This document shows positions 17,388 through 27,297 of a stretch of DNA of 64,000 nucleotides, piece by piece. The number at the start of each line of letters is the position of its first letter. Positions within the stretch are counted from its first letter, which is position 1. Made by a program: the position numbers and the translations under genes. The DNA is from Chitinophaga sp. (GTDB lineage Bacteria > Bacteroidota > Bacteroidia > Chitinophagales > Chitinophagaceae), in contig NZ_JAFAIX010000007.1 in NCBI RefSeq assembly GCF_019236475.1, forward strand, positions 62,001-126,000, given 5' to 3'. A model generated the notes under the pieces. That model did not search any database and was not told the origin of the DNA. It saw only the letters and a list, made by a program, of their open reading frames with translations.

Positions 17388-18554
17388 TTATTCACCAAAG
17401 ATTTTCTGTAGCTCTTTATCCAGGCCATCGCCACCGGTACCGACTTCTTTGTAAATGATTTTACCAGTTTTGTCTAATAGCAATTTGGTAGGGAAGCCGG
17501 ATACAGCATAACTGGCCACCAGGTCAGATTGGCTCTTCTCGTAGTTGTTCAGCACATGTAACCAGGGCAGGCCGTCTGTCTTAACAGCTCCTTGCCACGC
17601 TTTCTTCGCATCTTCCAAATTTTCTGATTTCTCATTGGCTACACCTATGATTTCAAATCCTTTGGATTTATATTTTTCGAAAAGTGCTTTCAGATGAGGG
17701 TTTCCCGCTCTGCATGGGCCACACCAACTGCCCCAGAAATCTACCAACACATACTTGCCCTGTAGGGAACTCAGTGTAAAAGGATTGCCATTCAGGTCAG
17801 GTTTGGTGAAATTCGGTGCTTTGGAGCCAATCGCTGTGGTTCTTACGCCTTTGATACGCTCCGCCAGCTCTTTACCAGTGGCAGTAGCTTTCAGATCAAC
17901 AGAGAGTTTATTATACACCTTTTCTATTTCGTCAATAGGGTAGCTGTCAAACATACGTATCATCAGGATCACACTGACGAATGATTTGGTATGTTTAGTA
18001 ATCCACTCTTTCTGAATATTGTCAATCTCTTTGCCGTTGGCCTGTACTTCCGCCAGGATGGCTTTGCGGGCGTTACTATCAGCAGGGGCTTTCATCTTCG
18101 CCATTTGCTGACGGAGTTCCCAAGTTTTCTTCACTAAAGGCAAGGTCTTTTCCTTCAGGGTATTGAATTCATCATTGATCTTACCACCACTCACCTTCGC
18201 CATATACAGTTCATTGGCATCGCCGGTGATGGTGATCGGCTTATCGGTTATAAAGAATTCCAGGCTCGGCGCTGGCATAAACATACCTCCCTTCACATAT
18301 TCATATTTGGCGGAAGGATGCGTACTAGACATCATAACAAGGGAGGTGCCTGCATGCTCGCCGGAGAATTCAAAATGATCACCTTCATGCATGGAGGCAG
18401 TATCCGTTTTTTTATGATTATCGGTTACGAGGGTGGCGCGCAGCATGTAACCCGCTTCTCCCTTAATATCCGCTTTGATGCTGTATTTCTGTTGGGCGAA
18501 GGAAAAAGAGGCCAGCAGTAAACTGCTGGCCAGGGTAATGGTTGTTTTTTTCAT
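17388..18554 (-). CDS. Thioredoxin-like TlpA protein with DUF4369-type N-terminal domain
   Basis: The start at 18554 (MKKTTITLASSLLLASFSFA) gives a Sec signal peptide; an upstream in-frame ATG at 18623 would bury it. Residues about 25-130 resemble the DUF4369 beta-rich domain, followed by a helical linker. The C-terminal thioredoxin fold has YVLVDFWGSWCGPCRAGNPH with the redox WCGPC motif. It should act in the periplasm or on the cell surface as a thiol-disulfide reductase. It is last of the operon SusC-SusD-TlpA-TlpA, 19 bp after its paralogue. Confidence 0.9.
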   Translation of the reverse strand: MKKTTITLASSLLLASFSFAQQKYSIKADIKGEAGYMLRATLVTDNHKKTDTASMHEGDHFEFSGEHAGTSLVMMSSTHPSAKYEYVKGGMFMPAPSLEFFITDKPITITGDANELYMAKVSGGKINDEFNTLKEKTLPLVKKTWELRQQMAKMKAPADSNARKAILAEVQANGKEIDNIQKEWITKHTKSFVSVILMIRMFDSYPIDEIEKVYNKLSVDLKATATGKELAERIKGVRTTAIGSKAPNFTKPDLNGNPFTLSSLQGKYVLVDFWGSWCGPCRAGNPHLKALFEKYKSKGFEIIGVANEKSENLEDAKKAWQGAVKTDGLPWLHVLNNYEKSQSDLVASYAVSGFPTKLLLDKTGKIIYKEVGTGGDGLDKELQKIFGE

Positions 18555-18573
18555 GGTTGGTGTTTGATTGATT

Positions 18574-19803
18574 TTAGAATCCTGACATGGGAATCGACGT
18601 GGTTGCTTTCTTTGGGGCAGCACCTTTCTCGATGGTAGCTTTTACTTTTGCTGCTGTTTCTTCGCTAAAACCGGTATATCTGTCTGCAATATTACCGGCA
18701 GGATCAATCAGGTACATAGTAGGAATACCAGAGAACTGGAATTCTTTCATGGTATTGTCTTTGTTGTCAGACAACAGTTGTAACCATGGCATGTTTTCTT
18801 CTTTCATTGCCTTGCGCCATGCGTTGTTATCTGTATCAATGGAGATGCTGGCTACAGTGAAGCCTTTATCTTTATACTTTTCATACAACTCTTTCACCAG
18901 CGGAATAGCCTGACGGCAAGGACCACACCAGCTAGCCCAGAAATCTACCAGCAGCCATTTGCCTTTATACTGATCCAGACTAGCCAAAGGACCTTCCGGA
19001 GTAGGATATTTCACGGATGGCATAGGCTGACCATTTTTCAGTCTTTTTGCTTGATTAGTATTGTAGATGATGGTCTGTTTTAATTCTTTCGCTTCTGTCA
19101 GCCATGGATATTTTACAATCAGCTCTTCCAACAGCGCCATTGCTTTATCATATTTCTCACCCGCTTGGGTGCCTGCCATGCCACGAATAGCATAGATCGT
19201 CACCGGGCGACCTTTGTACACGCGCATCAGGATTTCCTGACGGGTATCATAGTCCTCATTGATAGGGCTATATACTCTCCTGGTATTGAGATAATGGGTA
19301 TAGTTGGTATCGGTGGATTTCTTAGCGAAATAAGCAGCATTGTAATCATCAATACTTCTGCGGTAGTTAAATTCACTATTAAGTACATACTGATTGATGA
19401 AGTTGTTGTCGGAAGAACCTTCAACAAACGTATAATGCGGAATTTTCACTTTGTAAAAAGCGGTATCATATCCACGCATATCTACTTTCACGTCGCCATC
19501 ACTCCAGAAGCTCACTCTATCCCAGTTAAAGGTATTGATGGTATACACGCCCTGGTGATCCTGTTTCAGGTGGAAAGTGAATTTTTTATCCGGACCAAGC
19601 AATACGGAATCCACAGCGGTAGGTTTACCACCAAGGGATTCTTTCATCAGCCATACTTTGTTTTCTGGCTGTTTAGGATCGGTGAATTCTACGGAACCTT
19701 TTACGGTGATGGATTTTACCACTTTGTTCTGCTGCGCCAGCAGGGCTAATGGTGTGGCCAGTAACGCCAGCGGCATCCACATTTTAAAAACTGCTTTTTT
19801 CAT
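18574..19803 (-). CDS. Thioredoxin-like TlpA protein with DUF4369-type N-terminal domain (paralogue)
   Basis: A signal peptide (MWMPLALLATPLALLAQQ) is followed by a beta-rich domain (SITVKGSVEFTDPK onwards) and helical linker. The C-terminal thioredoxin domain has LLVDFWASWCGPCRQAIPLV. The 409-residue architecture matches the gene at 17388, so the two are ancient duplicates. A short Ala/Lys tail follows the thioredoxin fold. It is encoded 29 bp after the SusD gene. Function in redox handling of an imported or surface-bound substrate is inferred from context only. Confidence 0.9.
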   Translation of the reverse strand: MKKAVFKMWMPLALLATPLALLAQQNKVVKSITVKGSVEFTDPKQPENKVWLMKESLGGKPTAVDSVLLGPDKKFTFHLKQDHQGVYTINTFNWDRVSFWSDGDVKVDMRGYDTAFYKVKIPHYTFVEGSSDNNFINQYVLNSEFNYRRSIDDYNAAYFAKKSTDTNYTHYLNTRRVYSPINEDYDTRQEILMRVYKGRPVTIYAIRGMAGTQAGEKYDKAMALLEELIVKYPWLTEAKELKQTIIYNTNQAKRLKNGQPMPSVKYPTPEGPLASLDQYKGKWLLVDFWASWCGPCRQAIPLVKELYEKYKDKGFTVASISIDTDNNAWRKAMKEENMPWLQLLSDNKDNTMKEFQFSGIPTMYLIDPAGNIADRYTGFSEETAAKVKATIEKGAAPKKATTSIPMSGF

Positions 19804-19832
19804 TGGTGGTATGTTATGTTTTATATTTATTT

Positions 19833-21173
19833 TTATTTACTGTAATCGGGATTTTGATCTAGGTAAGGATTGATAGAAAATTCTCTGGATGGCAATGGTA
19901 ACAATGCATGTGTTACGGGCTGTCCGAAAGATTGAATCCATGCGTCCCGCTTACCGAAACGCTGCATATCCTGCCAGCGTAATCTTTCTCCAATAAACTC
20001 TCTTCTTCTTTCCTGCTCCAGTTCTGATAGGAATACTGCGGGAGAAGCAAAGTCGCTGTTATTACGGGTACTTGCCTTACGAGCTGTCCTCAGTTGATTA
20101 TATCTGGTAACATCCACAGTTCCCTTACGGGCGGTCGCTTCAGCAACTATCAGATACGCTTCACTATACCGACAGATAGGATAGGAGTTGCTGATCTCCT
20201 GCGGGAACTTCATCACGAAGTATACGCTGTCAATGATACTGGCTCCTTTGGTACGTAAGAAGAATGCTTTACGTATATCCGTAGGGTCGTAAGACTTCAC
20301 CAGGTTGGAATCTGCCCAGGTATTGCCACTACCCGCTACACCAGTACCTCCATTCTTGCCAGGTCCCAACACGAGTGGTAAACCATATTGATTAGTACCA
20401 GTAGCTGCAGTTTCATTGATCTTATACAATGCTTCGGTGCTGTTAACTGCTGATTTGAAGATGTCTCCGAAATTGGAAGTCAGCGTCAGTTTACCTGAAT
20501 TCAATACGGAATTGGCCATGGTCAGCGCTTCATCGTTTCTCCCTAGATTTAGGTACAGTCTTGCTAGCAGCAGTTGTGCAGCTTGTTTGGAAGTGGTAGT
20601 AGGATTGGTATAGTCTGCAGAAAGGTCGTTTGCCTTCAGCAGGTCTGCTTCAATCTGTTGGTTTACTTCTGCCAATGTTTTCCTTACAGCCCTGGTCTTA
20701 GGATCTTCATTGCCATACACTAAGGGTACGCCTCCAAAATGCTCAGACAGCATCATATAAGCATAAGCACGCAGCAGATAAGCCTCTCCAACGGTGGTGC
20801 GTATAGTCGTGTCCGATGCATGCTCCCCTGCATATCGTAATACCATATTCGCATTGGCAATAGCGGCGTATGGCTGCTTGAACATGAAAGTCAGCGTATT
20901 GTCTAACGGCGATACATTACACGCTTCCCAGGTAGGAAGTGAAACGGATTGAATGTCATCCGTCATAATATCCTGGTAATCGTAATAGAGATAAAAGGCA
21001 TTGTTACTGGTGAGCGACAATTTAGCACCGTTTATTACCAGCGGTAAATTGGAACTGTTCAATTGTTGGTAGGTAATCTGTGTATCAGGAACTACCTGGT
21101 CCAGTTTTTTGCTGCAGGCGGTCATAGTGAGTAAACTACCGGCAACGCATATATGTGAAAGATATTTTTTCAT
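19833..21173 (-). CDS. RagB/SusD-family outer-membrane lipoprotein
   Basis: The lipoprotein signal MKKYLSHICVAGSLLTMTAC ends at a lipobox Cys. RagB/SusD features follow: AYLLRAYAYMMLSEHFGGVP (TPR-like substrate domain), LEQERRREFIGERLRWQDMQ near the C-terminus, and the final RPLPSREFSINPYL-like ending (LPLPSREFSINPYLDQNPDY). The length of 446 residues is on the short side for the family but complete. It pairs with the SusC protein encoded 11 bp upstream and precedes two TlpA-like genes. Confidence 0.93.
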   Translation of the reverse strand: MKKYLSHICVAGSLLTMTACSKKLDQVVPDTQITYQQLNSSNLPLVINGAKLSLTSNNAFYLYYDYQDIMTDDIQSVSLPTWEACNVSPLDNTLTFMFKQPYAAIANANMVLRYAGEHASDTTIRTTVGEAYLLRAYAYMMLSEHFGGVPLVYGNEDPKTRAVRKTLAEVNQQIEADLLKANDLSADYTNPTTTSKQAAQLLLARLYLNLGRNDEALTMANSVLNSGKLTLTSNFGDIFKSAVNSTEALYKINETAATGTNQYGLPLVLGPGKNGGTGVAGSGNTWADSNLVKSYDPTDIRKAFFLRTKGASIIDSVYFVMKFPQEISNSYPICRYSEAYLIVAEATARKGTVDVTRYNQLRTARKASTRNNSDFASPAVFLSELEQERRREFIGERLRWQDMQRFGKRDAWIQSFGQPVTHALLPLPSREFSINPYLDQNPDYSK

Positions 21174-21184
21174 GTTTACTAAGA

Positions 21185-24100
21185 TTAGAATGAAAGATCA
21201 ACACCGATTACTGTAGCACGTGGATTTGGCAAGTTTGTGCTGATGATACCTGAGTTGGCGGCAGCTTCCGGATCAAAGCCAATATACTTCGTGAGTGTAA
21301 ATACATTCTGTGCAGAACAATAGACTCTCGCACTGTTTATTTTTACCCTTGTCAGCAAAGACTGCGGCACTGTATAACTTACTGTCAGGTTGCGTAGACG
21401 GAGGTAAGAAGCATCGTAAATGAACTGTGTAGACGGACGATAGTTCCAGTCGTTGGTTTTACCCGCTCCATGCGCACCCGTGATGGCACGTGGCACATCG
21501 GTGATATCGCCTGGCTTTCTCCAACGTTTATTAACGATATCGAATTTATTAGGCATGATACCGGTGTAGTCTACATCATAGCTTCTCAGTGTCTGCTCAT
21601 AGAAATCATATACTTTGTTGCCTACTACATAGTTGAACAGCGCTTCTACAGTAAATCCTTTGTAACCGAAGGTCAGCGTGGTACCACCGATAAACTTAGG
21701 TACCGCAATAGGTACGGTGATCATGTCCTTGGAATCGATTTTTCCATCCTTGTTCTGATCTTTATACACCATATCACCCGTCTGTGGATCTACGCCCAGT
21801 GATTCATATACCATTACGGAACCTACTGACTGGCCCACTTTCGCTTTGGATTGCGGACCACCGAAAATAAAGGTGCCGTAGTTGGTCAGGGAGTCTTTCA
21901 GGGAGAGAATTTCATTACGGTTGATGTTCATGTTGGTAGCCACTTTCCAACTGAAAGCTTTGCTAGCTTTGCTGCTGACGGCGAGTTCCAAGTCCATCCC
22001 TTTGTTGCGGATATTACCGATATTATCAGGGATAGAGACTGCGCCATAGATCCAGGATATATCGTTTTTGCTCATCAGGCCATCTGTGGTTTTGTTGTAG
22101 TAATCTAATACTACGGTCAAGCGATTGGCGAAGAAGGCGGCATCGATACCTGCATCCAACTGTTTGGTGCGCTCCCAGCGAATATCTGGGTTACCAATTA
22201 TGCTACTCATCTGTAAGGCTGAATTGCCGTTATAAGAGGTAGCCAGCAATAGGTTCTGTGCATCCCAATAATTTACCGCACGCATATTCCCACTCATACC
22301 ATAGCTGGTGCGGAGTTTCAACTGATTAATGAAGCGGTTATCGGCCAGGAAGTTTTCTCTGGAAAGATCCCAACCCGCAGAGATAGATGGGAACCAACTG
22401 TACCTATGGTTAGATAACAGTTTGGAGGAACCATCGCGGCGGAGAGAGGCATTCAGCATATATTTCCCTTGCCAGTCCACGCCGGCACGTGCAAAGATGG
22501 CATCAGAAATTTCCTTGTTGGAGATATTGTTGTTGCCTATGGAACCTGTGCTGCCATAAGCAGAACCAGCGCTCGCGCCAGTGATGCCGTCAATTTTAGG
22601 GAATCCTAAGATGTCGTATCCCAGACTGTTCAGCTCCATGCTATAGAAGGTATAACCCGCAGTGGCATTGATACCCAGCTTGCTGATACGTTTCGTATAG
22701 GTGAAGTAGTTATCGAAGTTATAGGTGAAGTTGTCTACACCACTCAACTTAAACTGTCCTTTGTTAAACGCTCCCAGGTAGGAGAATGGCGTATAGAAAT
22801 CACGGTTCAGTGTGTTGAATTTGGTAGCGTTGAAAGATGATCTGAACTGTAAATCTTTAGTCAGTGTCAAATCTGCTGTCAATTTACCGATATAAGAATT
22901 GGTCTTATACTTGTTCAGGGCCCCAATCATCGCACCCAATGGATGTTGCTGCTGGCCAACATAATAACCCAGGGTACCATCTGGATTGATGATCGGATCT
23001 TCCGGTGTATCAGGGCGCGCATTGAAGGCGGCTACCATTGGATTCGACATATTCTTGGTAACTCCTTGCGTGATGTTAATGCCTCCGTTAAGTTTTAACC
23101 AGGAATTCACTATTTGTGTCACATCCAGTCGGCCAGTATAACGCTCATAGGTGCCACTGCCCATGGCGGCATCTTCTGAATAACGGCCTAGCGACATATA
23201 GTAATTATTCTTTTCGCCGCCTCCACTCATGCTAGCCTGGATATTATTTACAGGTGCATTTTTATGTTTGATCTTTGCGAGCCAGTCGGTGCTCCTGTTG
23301 GCCATTTGGAGCCCGTCAATCTGACTTTGTAACGTTTTCTTTTCATTGTTCAGTTGGCTGATTTGGGCGGGTGTAAGGCCGTTATTAGGATCTGCTAACT
23401 GTGTGTTGATGTCGCCGATACGATTGGTGCGTGCATCGTTGAAGGCGGATTTATATTCGTCCGTGGTCAGCATACGGCGACTGGTAGGCACATTGTTGCC
23501 ACCGGTATAAGCGTTTACTGAGAATGTCGGACGACTGTTCATTTTACCTTTTTTAGTGGTGATAATGATGACACCATTGGAACCACGGGCACCGTAAATA
23601 GCCGCAGATGCAGCATCTTTCAGTACTTCCATGCTTTCGATATCCTGTGGGTTGATGGTATTCAGGCTGATAGCGTTTCCTTCCACAATCAGTCCATCTA
23701 CTACCAACAGGGGATTGGTGGCCACGCCGCTAACGGATTGCGCGCCGCGAATCTGAATATTGGGCGTATTTCCTGGGGAACCGCTGGTACTGGCTACAAA
23801 AACGCCTGCAACTCTTCCCTGTAGGGCTTTTCCTGCATCACTGACAATATTCTTTTCCGCCGCCAGCGCATTGCTGTTTACCGTAGAAATAGAATTAGTG
23901 ACAGTTTTGCGCTGCTGGGAGCCATATCCCACAACTACTGTGCTGTTCAGTTCAACTGCTTTGATACGCATCATAAATGATTGACCTGCTTTTACCAGGC
24001 TGGCCTGCATGATGATGTTTTCAAAACCAATGGAAGAAATCTGTATCTGCGCATTCGCAGGAACATTCAATTCAAATTCACCTTTAGCATTCGTGGTGAC

Positions 24101-24247
24101 GCCTTTTGCTGTACCCATGACTTTTACAGTGGCTCCTGGTACCGGCTGCCTGGTGATGGAGTCCCGAACAGTGCCCTTCAACACTTGTTGTGCCGCAGCA
24201 GCCATACTGCCTGCACACAGAAGGGATAATAAGACTAGCTTTCTCAT
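21185..24247 (-). CDS. SusC/RagA TonB-linked outer-membrane transporter
   Basis: The 1020-residue protein has a signal peptide (LVLLSLLCAGSMAAAAQQ), a carboxypeptidase-D-regulatory-like domain (LKGTVRDSITRQPVPGATVK), then the SusC plug with VVVGYGSQQRKTV, LLVVDGLIVEGNA and YGARGSNGVIIITTKKGK, and a beta-barrel to the C-terminal aromatic residue. There is no STN domain, so unlike the protein at 9762 it is not expected to signal through FecR. It leads a minus-strand operon with SusD and two thioredoxin-like proteins. It is divergent from a LytS-like gene at 24446. Confidence 0.94.
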   Translation of the reverse strand: MRKLVLLSLLCAGSMAAAAQQVLKGTVRDSITRQPVPGATVKVMGTAKGVTTNAKGEFELNVPANAQIQISSIGFENIIMQASLVKAGQSFMMRIKAVELNSTVVVGYGSQQRKTVTNSISTVNSNALAAEKNIVSDAGKALQGRVAGVFVASTSGSPGNTPNIQIRGAQSVSGVATNPLLVVDGLIVEGNAISLNTINPQDIESMEVLKDAASAAIYGARGSNGVIIITTKKGKMNSRPTFSVNAYTGGNNVPTSRRMLTTDEYKSAFNDARTNRIGDINTQLADPNNGLTPAQISQLNNEKKTLQSQIDGLQMANRSTDWLAKIKHKNAPVNNIQASMSGGGEKNNYYMSLGRYSEDAAMGSGTYERYTGRLDVTQIVNSWLKLNGGINITQGVTKNMSNPMVAAFNARPDTPEDPIINPDGTLGYYVGQQQHPLGAMIGALNKYKTNSYIGKLTADLTLTKDLQFRSSFNATKFNTLNRDFYTPFSYLGAFNKGQFKLSGVDNFTYNFDNYFTYTKRISKLGINATAGYTFYSMELNSLGYDILGFPKIDGITGASAGSAYGSTGSIGNNNISNKEISDAIFARAGVDWQGKYMLNASLRRDGSSKLLSNHRYSWFPSISAGWDLSRENFLADNRFINQLKLRTSYGMSGNMRAVNYWDAQNLLLATSYNGNSALQMSSIIGNPDIRWERTKQLDAGIDAAFFANRLTVVLDYYNKTTDGLMSKNDISWIYGAVSIPDNIGNIRNKGMDLELAVSSKASKAFSWKVATNMNINRNEILSLKDSLTNYGTFIFGGPQSKAKVGQSVGSVMVYESLGVDPQTGDMVYKDQNKDGKIDSKDMITVPIAVPKFIGGTTLTFGYKGFTVEALFNYVVGNKVYDFYEQTLRSYDVDYTGIMPNKFDIVNKRWRKPGDITDVPRAITGAHGAGKTNDWNYRPSTQFIYDASYLRLRNLTVSYTVPQSLLTRVKINSARVYCSAQNVFTLTKYIGFDPEAAANSGIISTNLPNPRATVIGVDLSF

Positions 24248-24445
24248 ACAATAGTTGGTTGATTTTTTATTATGGATGACCCTAGCTGGAATAGGCTACC
24301 AAAGTACATCTCCACTAGATTAATTCCTCAGAAAAAGGACGTACCGGATACGAAAATGTACAATCAGGTATTTGACAGGTACGAAAAATATTTTTAGGGA
24401 GATAGCCAGTAAACACAAGGGTTTGTACTAATTTCATTGTCGAAC

Positions 24446-25432
24446 ATGAAGCCTCACCGTGAACCATACCGCTATTTAATTCATGCCGCTATCTGGATGG
24501 CGCTGGTGATGCTATATTGTTATCCTTCCCTGCGCATGAGCATGAATAATGCATTTTCCTTACGCTTTACACTGGTAAGGAATGTTTTATATGGATTTAT
24601 TAATTTTAATTTGTTTTACCTATTGGTATTTTATCTCTTGGATAAACCTGTACGTCAACGCAAATACCTGCTGGCTGTTGGAGCCGGTATGGCTGCCGTA
24701 TTATTATTTTGTGTCCTTAAGTACGAAGTAGGTTTTCTTTGGTTCAAGGATGTGATCCTCCAGAAAATGCTGCTGGTAAAATCCATGAAGAATGGCAAAA
24801 CGGGTACACTACCTCCTCCATATTTTTCTTTTACAGAATATTTCAGGAATGCCTTCAAAACGAGTATGGGAGTGGCCTTGCTGGCAATGGGCTATCGCCT
24901 CTTTCTTCATTCTCGTCAAACGGATGATTCAGATATCCAACTACAGTCAGATGCAGTTGCCGCTACTCGGAAATATGAACGCATGCAATCCGGCTCCAGA
25001 TTACTCTTACAGCACCTCCAGGCATTAACGCCCGTGTTGGAAAAAGAAGCCACCCGCAGTGAAGAAGGGGTACAGGCGATCCTGATCCTCTCTGACTTGC
25101 TGCGTTATATGCTCTATGATAAAGCAGCAGAAGAAGGAAAAGCGGACCTTAAAAAAGAATTATATTATTTCCAGCAATATTTATCATTGCGGAAATACCT
25201 ATATCCGAAACAGCAGGTCATCCTACAGGTGAATGGAATGGATGAAGGCTGGAAGGTGGAACCGTTGTTGCTGCAAGCCAGCACGGAAGAACGCCTGCGG
25301 GATTTACAACCATACGAAGGGGAAATCCGGGTAACCGTGAATATTTCAGACACCCTCGAACTAGATGTGAACCCGATCAATAAGCCAGAACGGCGTCTCC
25401 ATAAAGCAAAATTATATTGTGAACATGTCTAA
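24446..25432 (+). CDS. Degenerate LytS/His_kinase-type membrane protein (pseudo-sensor kinase)
   Basis: I use the ATG at 24446; a TTG 9 bp earlier is possible. The N-terminal part has about four membrane helices like LytS-type sensors. The cytoplasmic part keeps family landmarks (LILSDLLRYMLYD, LKKELYYFQQYLSLRKYLY, VEPLLLQ). However, the conserved His-box (normally NPHFLFN) reads QALTPVLEKEA, and the N-box of the ATPase domain (normally FVENAFKHG) is absent, with EERLRDLQPYEGE in its place. It therefore should not autophosphorylate. It overlaps the intact kinase gene at 25425 by 8 bp, so the two products are probably made together and may associate. Confidence 0.75.
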   Translation: MKPHREPYRYLIHAAIWMALVMLYCYPSLRMSMNNAFSLRFTLVRNVLYGFINFNLFYLLVFYLLDKPVRQRKYLLAVGAGMAAVLLFCVLKYEVGFLWFKDVILQKMLLVKSMKNGKTGTLPPPYFSFTEYFRNAFKTSMGVALLAMGYRLFLHSRQTDDSDIQLQSDAVAATRKYERMQSGSRLLLQHLQALTPVLEKEATRSEEGVQAILILSDLLRYMLYDKAAEEGKADLKKELYYFQQYLSLRKYLYPKQQVILQVNGMDEGWKVEPLLLQASTEERLRDLQPYEGEIRVTVNISDTLELDVNPINKPERRLHKAKLYCEHV

Positions 25433-26480
25433 AGTGAAGCAATTCTTTCAGCTAATGTTGCTCTTCATGCTAATCGTTTATGGCATGAACCTCCTTACGC
25501 TGACCATGTTCACAAAGAAAACGCTGCAATACCTGAACGTAAACTCGGGCTTCTTTGGATTTATCAATTTCCTACAGTTTTATGTTTTCTTTATCTGGGC
25601 AGTCCCTGCTTTGCTGAAGTCGAGAAACTGGTTGTTGTTTTTACTCCGTGCCATTCCTACGCTCTGTGGATTTATTCTTTTAAAATATTTGTTGTCAACG
25701 CAACTATTCCCACAGATAACCCTTTACCAGGGCTATCGATACGACAATATCACCAAGGTGAGAATTGAGCTCTATATTTCTTTCTGGCAATACTTCCGTG
25801 ATGGCCTATGGACAGGACTCATCATCCTGCTGGCGGCTATTGCTTTACAATTATTCCTGCAATGGCTCCGCGAGGACAAACGCCGGGCCCAGTTAAAACA
25901 GCAAATCCAACAAGCGGAATCGGGCTTCCTGAAAATGCAGTTGAACAGTCATTTTCTGATCAATAGTCTGAACAGTATTTACTCCCTGGCACTCGTAGGA
26001 TCGCCGGAAGTAGTGCCCGCCAATAGAACATTAGCCCACTTACTGTCGTACATGGTGGACCAACCCAACGATGTGGACTATCGCAGTCCTATCCAGGATG
26101 AAATCAACTACCTCTGCGATTTTATTAAATTGCAAAGGTTGCGGACCGGCTGTGAAACAGGTATTATCACGAACTTCAGCAAAGACCTCCCGGATAAACA
26201 GATTGCGCCCATGCTACTGGTGGCTTTCGTGGAAAATGCCTTTAAACATGGCATTACCAATCAGCCAGAACACCCGGTACGAATAGATTTACAAGGCGAT
26301 AATAATACCCTCCGATTTAGTGTATTCAACATGCGTTCGAAATACAACAAGGATAAAACCGGGGGCATAGGATTGGAGAATGTAAAGAAACGCTTACAAC
26401 TGATCTACCCGGAGCAACATCACCTGGTCATCACAGAAACAGCTACAACATATAACTGTAACCTGACAATAAACTGGTAA
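25425..26480 (+). CDS. LytS-type sensor histidine kinase
   Basis: The start is the ATG at 25425, overlapping the previous stop by 8 bp; a GTG two codons earlier is possible. Four N-terminal membrane helices are followed by a coiled segment and the His_kinase domain with LKMQLNSHFLINSLNS (phospho-acceptor His about residue 176). The ATPase N-box LLVAFVENAFKHGITN and the G-box GGIGLENVKKRL are intact. It should phosphorylate the LytTR regulator encoded 2 bp downstream. The proximity to the divergent SusCD-TlpA operon suggests, without proof, that this operon is a target. Confidence 0.9.
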   Translation: MSKVKQFFQLMLLFMLIVYGMNLLTLTMFTKKTLQYLNVNSGFFGFINFLQFYVFFIWAVPALLKSRNWLLFLLRAIPTLCGFILLKYLLSTQLFPQITLYQGYRYDNITKVRIELYISFWQYFRDGLWTGLIILLAAIALQLFLQWLREDKRRAQLKQQIQQAESGFLKMQLNSHFLINSLNSIYSLALVGSPEVVPANRTLAHLLSYMVDQPNDVDYRSPIQDEINYLCDFIKLQRLRTGCETGIITNFSKDLPDKQIAPMLLVAFVENAFKHGITNQPEHPVRIDLQGDNNTLRFSVFNMRSKYNKDKTGGIGLENVKKRLQLIYPEQHHLVITETATTYNCNLTINW

Positions 26481-26482
26481 AT

Positions 26483-27181
26483 ATGGCGATTAAATGCATA
26501 GTGGTGGATGATGAGCCGTTGGCCATACAGGTACTGGTATCATTCATCAAGAAAACGACAGAACTGGAGCTACTGCGTAGTTTCAGCAATCCATTGGATG
26601 CGCTGACGTTTATGAAAACGAACCAGGTAGACCTGGTATTCCTGGACATTCAAATGCCGGAACTCAGCGGCATTGAATTTATGCAACTCCTCCAGAAAGG
26701 GGCGCATGTAGTGGTCGTATCTGCATACGACGATTACGCCGTAGAAGGCTTTGATCAGGAAGCGGTAGATTACCTGCTGAAACCAGTATCCTTCGAACGA
26801 TTTGTACGCGCCGTACAACGGGTGATAGCCCGCCAGGAATCTCCTACCAAACCTGCCATCTCGCCATCTGATAAATTCATCTTCGTACGTACAGATAAAC
26901 GCATTGTTCGGTTGGATATTTCAGAAATCCTCTTTATCGAAGCACTCCGTAACTATGTAGCCATTCAAACGCCCAAGCAGAAAATTCTCACTCTGCAAAA
27001 CCTGCGCAGCTTCGAAGATATGTTGGGAAAGGATTTTATCCGCGTTCATAAATCTTTTATTGTGGCGCTGAATAAGATTGATAGTATAGAGAGACAACGT
27101 ATATTCATTGGGGAACACCACATTCCAATCGGGGATGCTTATCTCAAACAGTTTATGGATGCCCTTTCTATGCCACGTTGA
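26483..27181 (+). CDS. LytTR-family response regulator
   Basis: Residues 1-120 form a receiver domain with the acidic pocket in VVDDEP and phospho-acceptor Asp55 in LVFLDIQMPELSG. The conserved Lys is in YLLKPVSFERF. Residues about 135-232 form a LytTR DNA-binding domain (FIFVRTDKRIVRLDISEILF, then FIRVHKSFIVALNKID). The gene begins 2 bp after the kinase gene and ends the three-gene operon. Such regulators usually bind direct repeats near target promoters; I did not identify the site. Confidence 0.93.
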   Translation: MAIKCIVVDDEPLAIQVLVSFIKKTTELELLRSFSNPLDALTFMKTNQVDLVFLDIQMPELSGIEFMQLLQKGAHVVVVSAYDDYAVEGFDQEAVDYLLKPVSFERFVRAVQRVIARQESPTKPAISPSDKFIFVRTDKRIVRLDISEILFIEALRNYVAIQTPKQKILTLQNLRSFEDMLGKDFIRVHKSFIVALNKIDSIERQRIFIGEHHIPIGDAYLKQFMDALSMPR

Positions 27182-27208
27182 TTGCAATGGGAGAGAGAAT
27201 TTGTTTAT

Positions 27209-27233
27209 CTATTTGAGCAGTATTAGATCCTAT
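27209..27233. repeat. Direct repeat copy 1 (downstream flank of small ORF 27298-27453)
   Basis: This 25-bp segment (core ttgagcagtat) matches 27496-27520 at about 20 of 25 positions, and both copies lie exactly 65 bp beyond the stop of a small minus-strand gene. It marks the edge of a 287-bp tandem duplication. Confidence 0.7.
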
Positions 27234-27297
27234 CCAGTACAGAATTACGTTTTTACAGTTCCGATTGCATGCTGAAATGACTGGTACGAAGCAGGCA

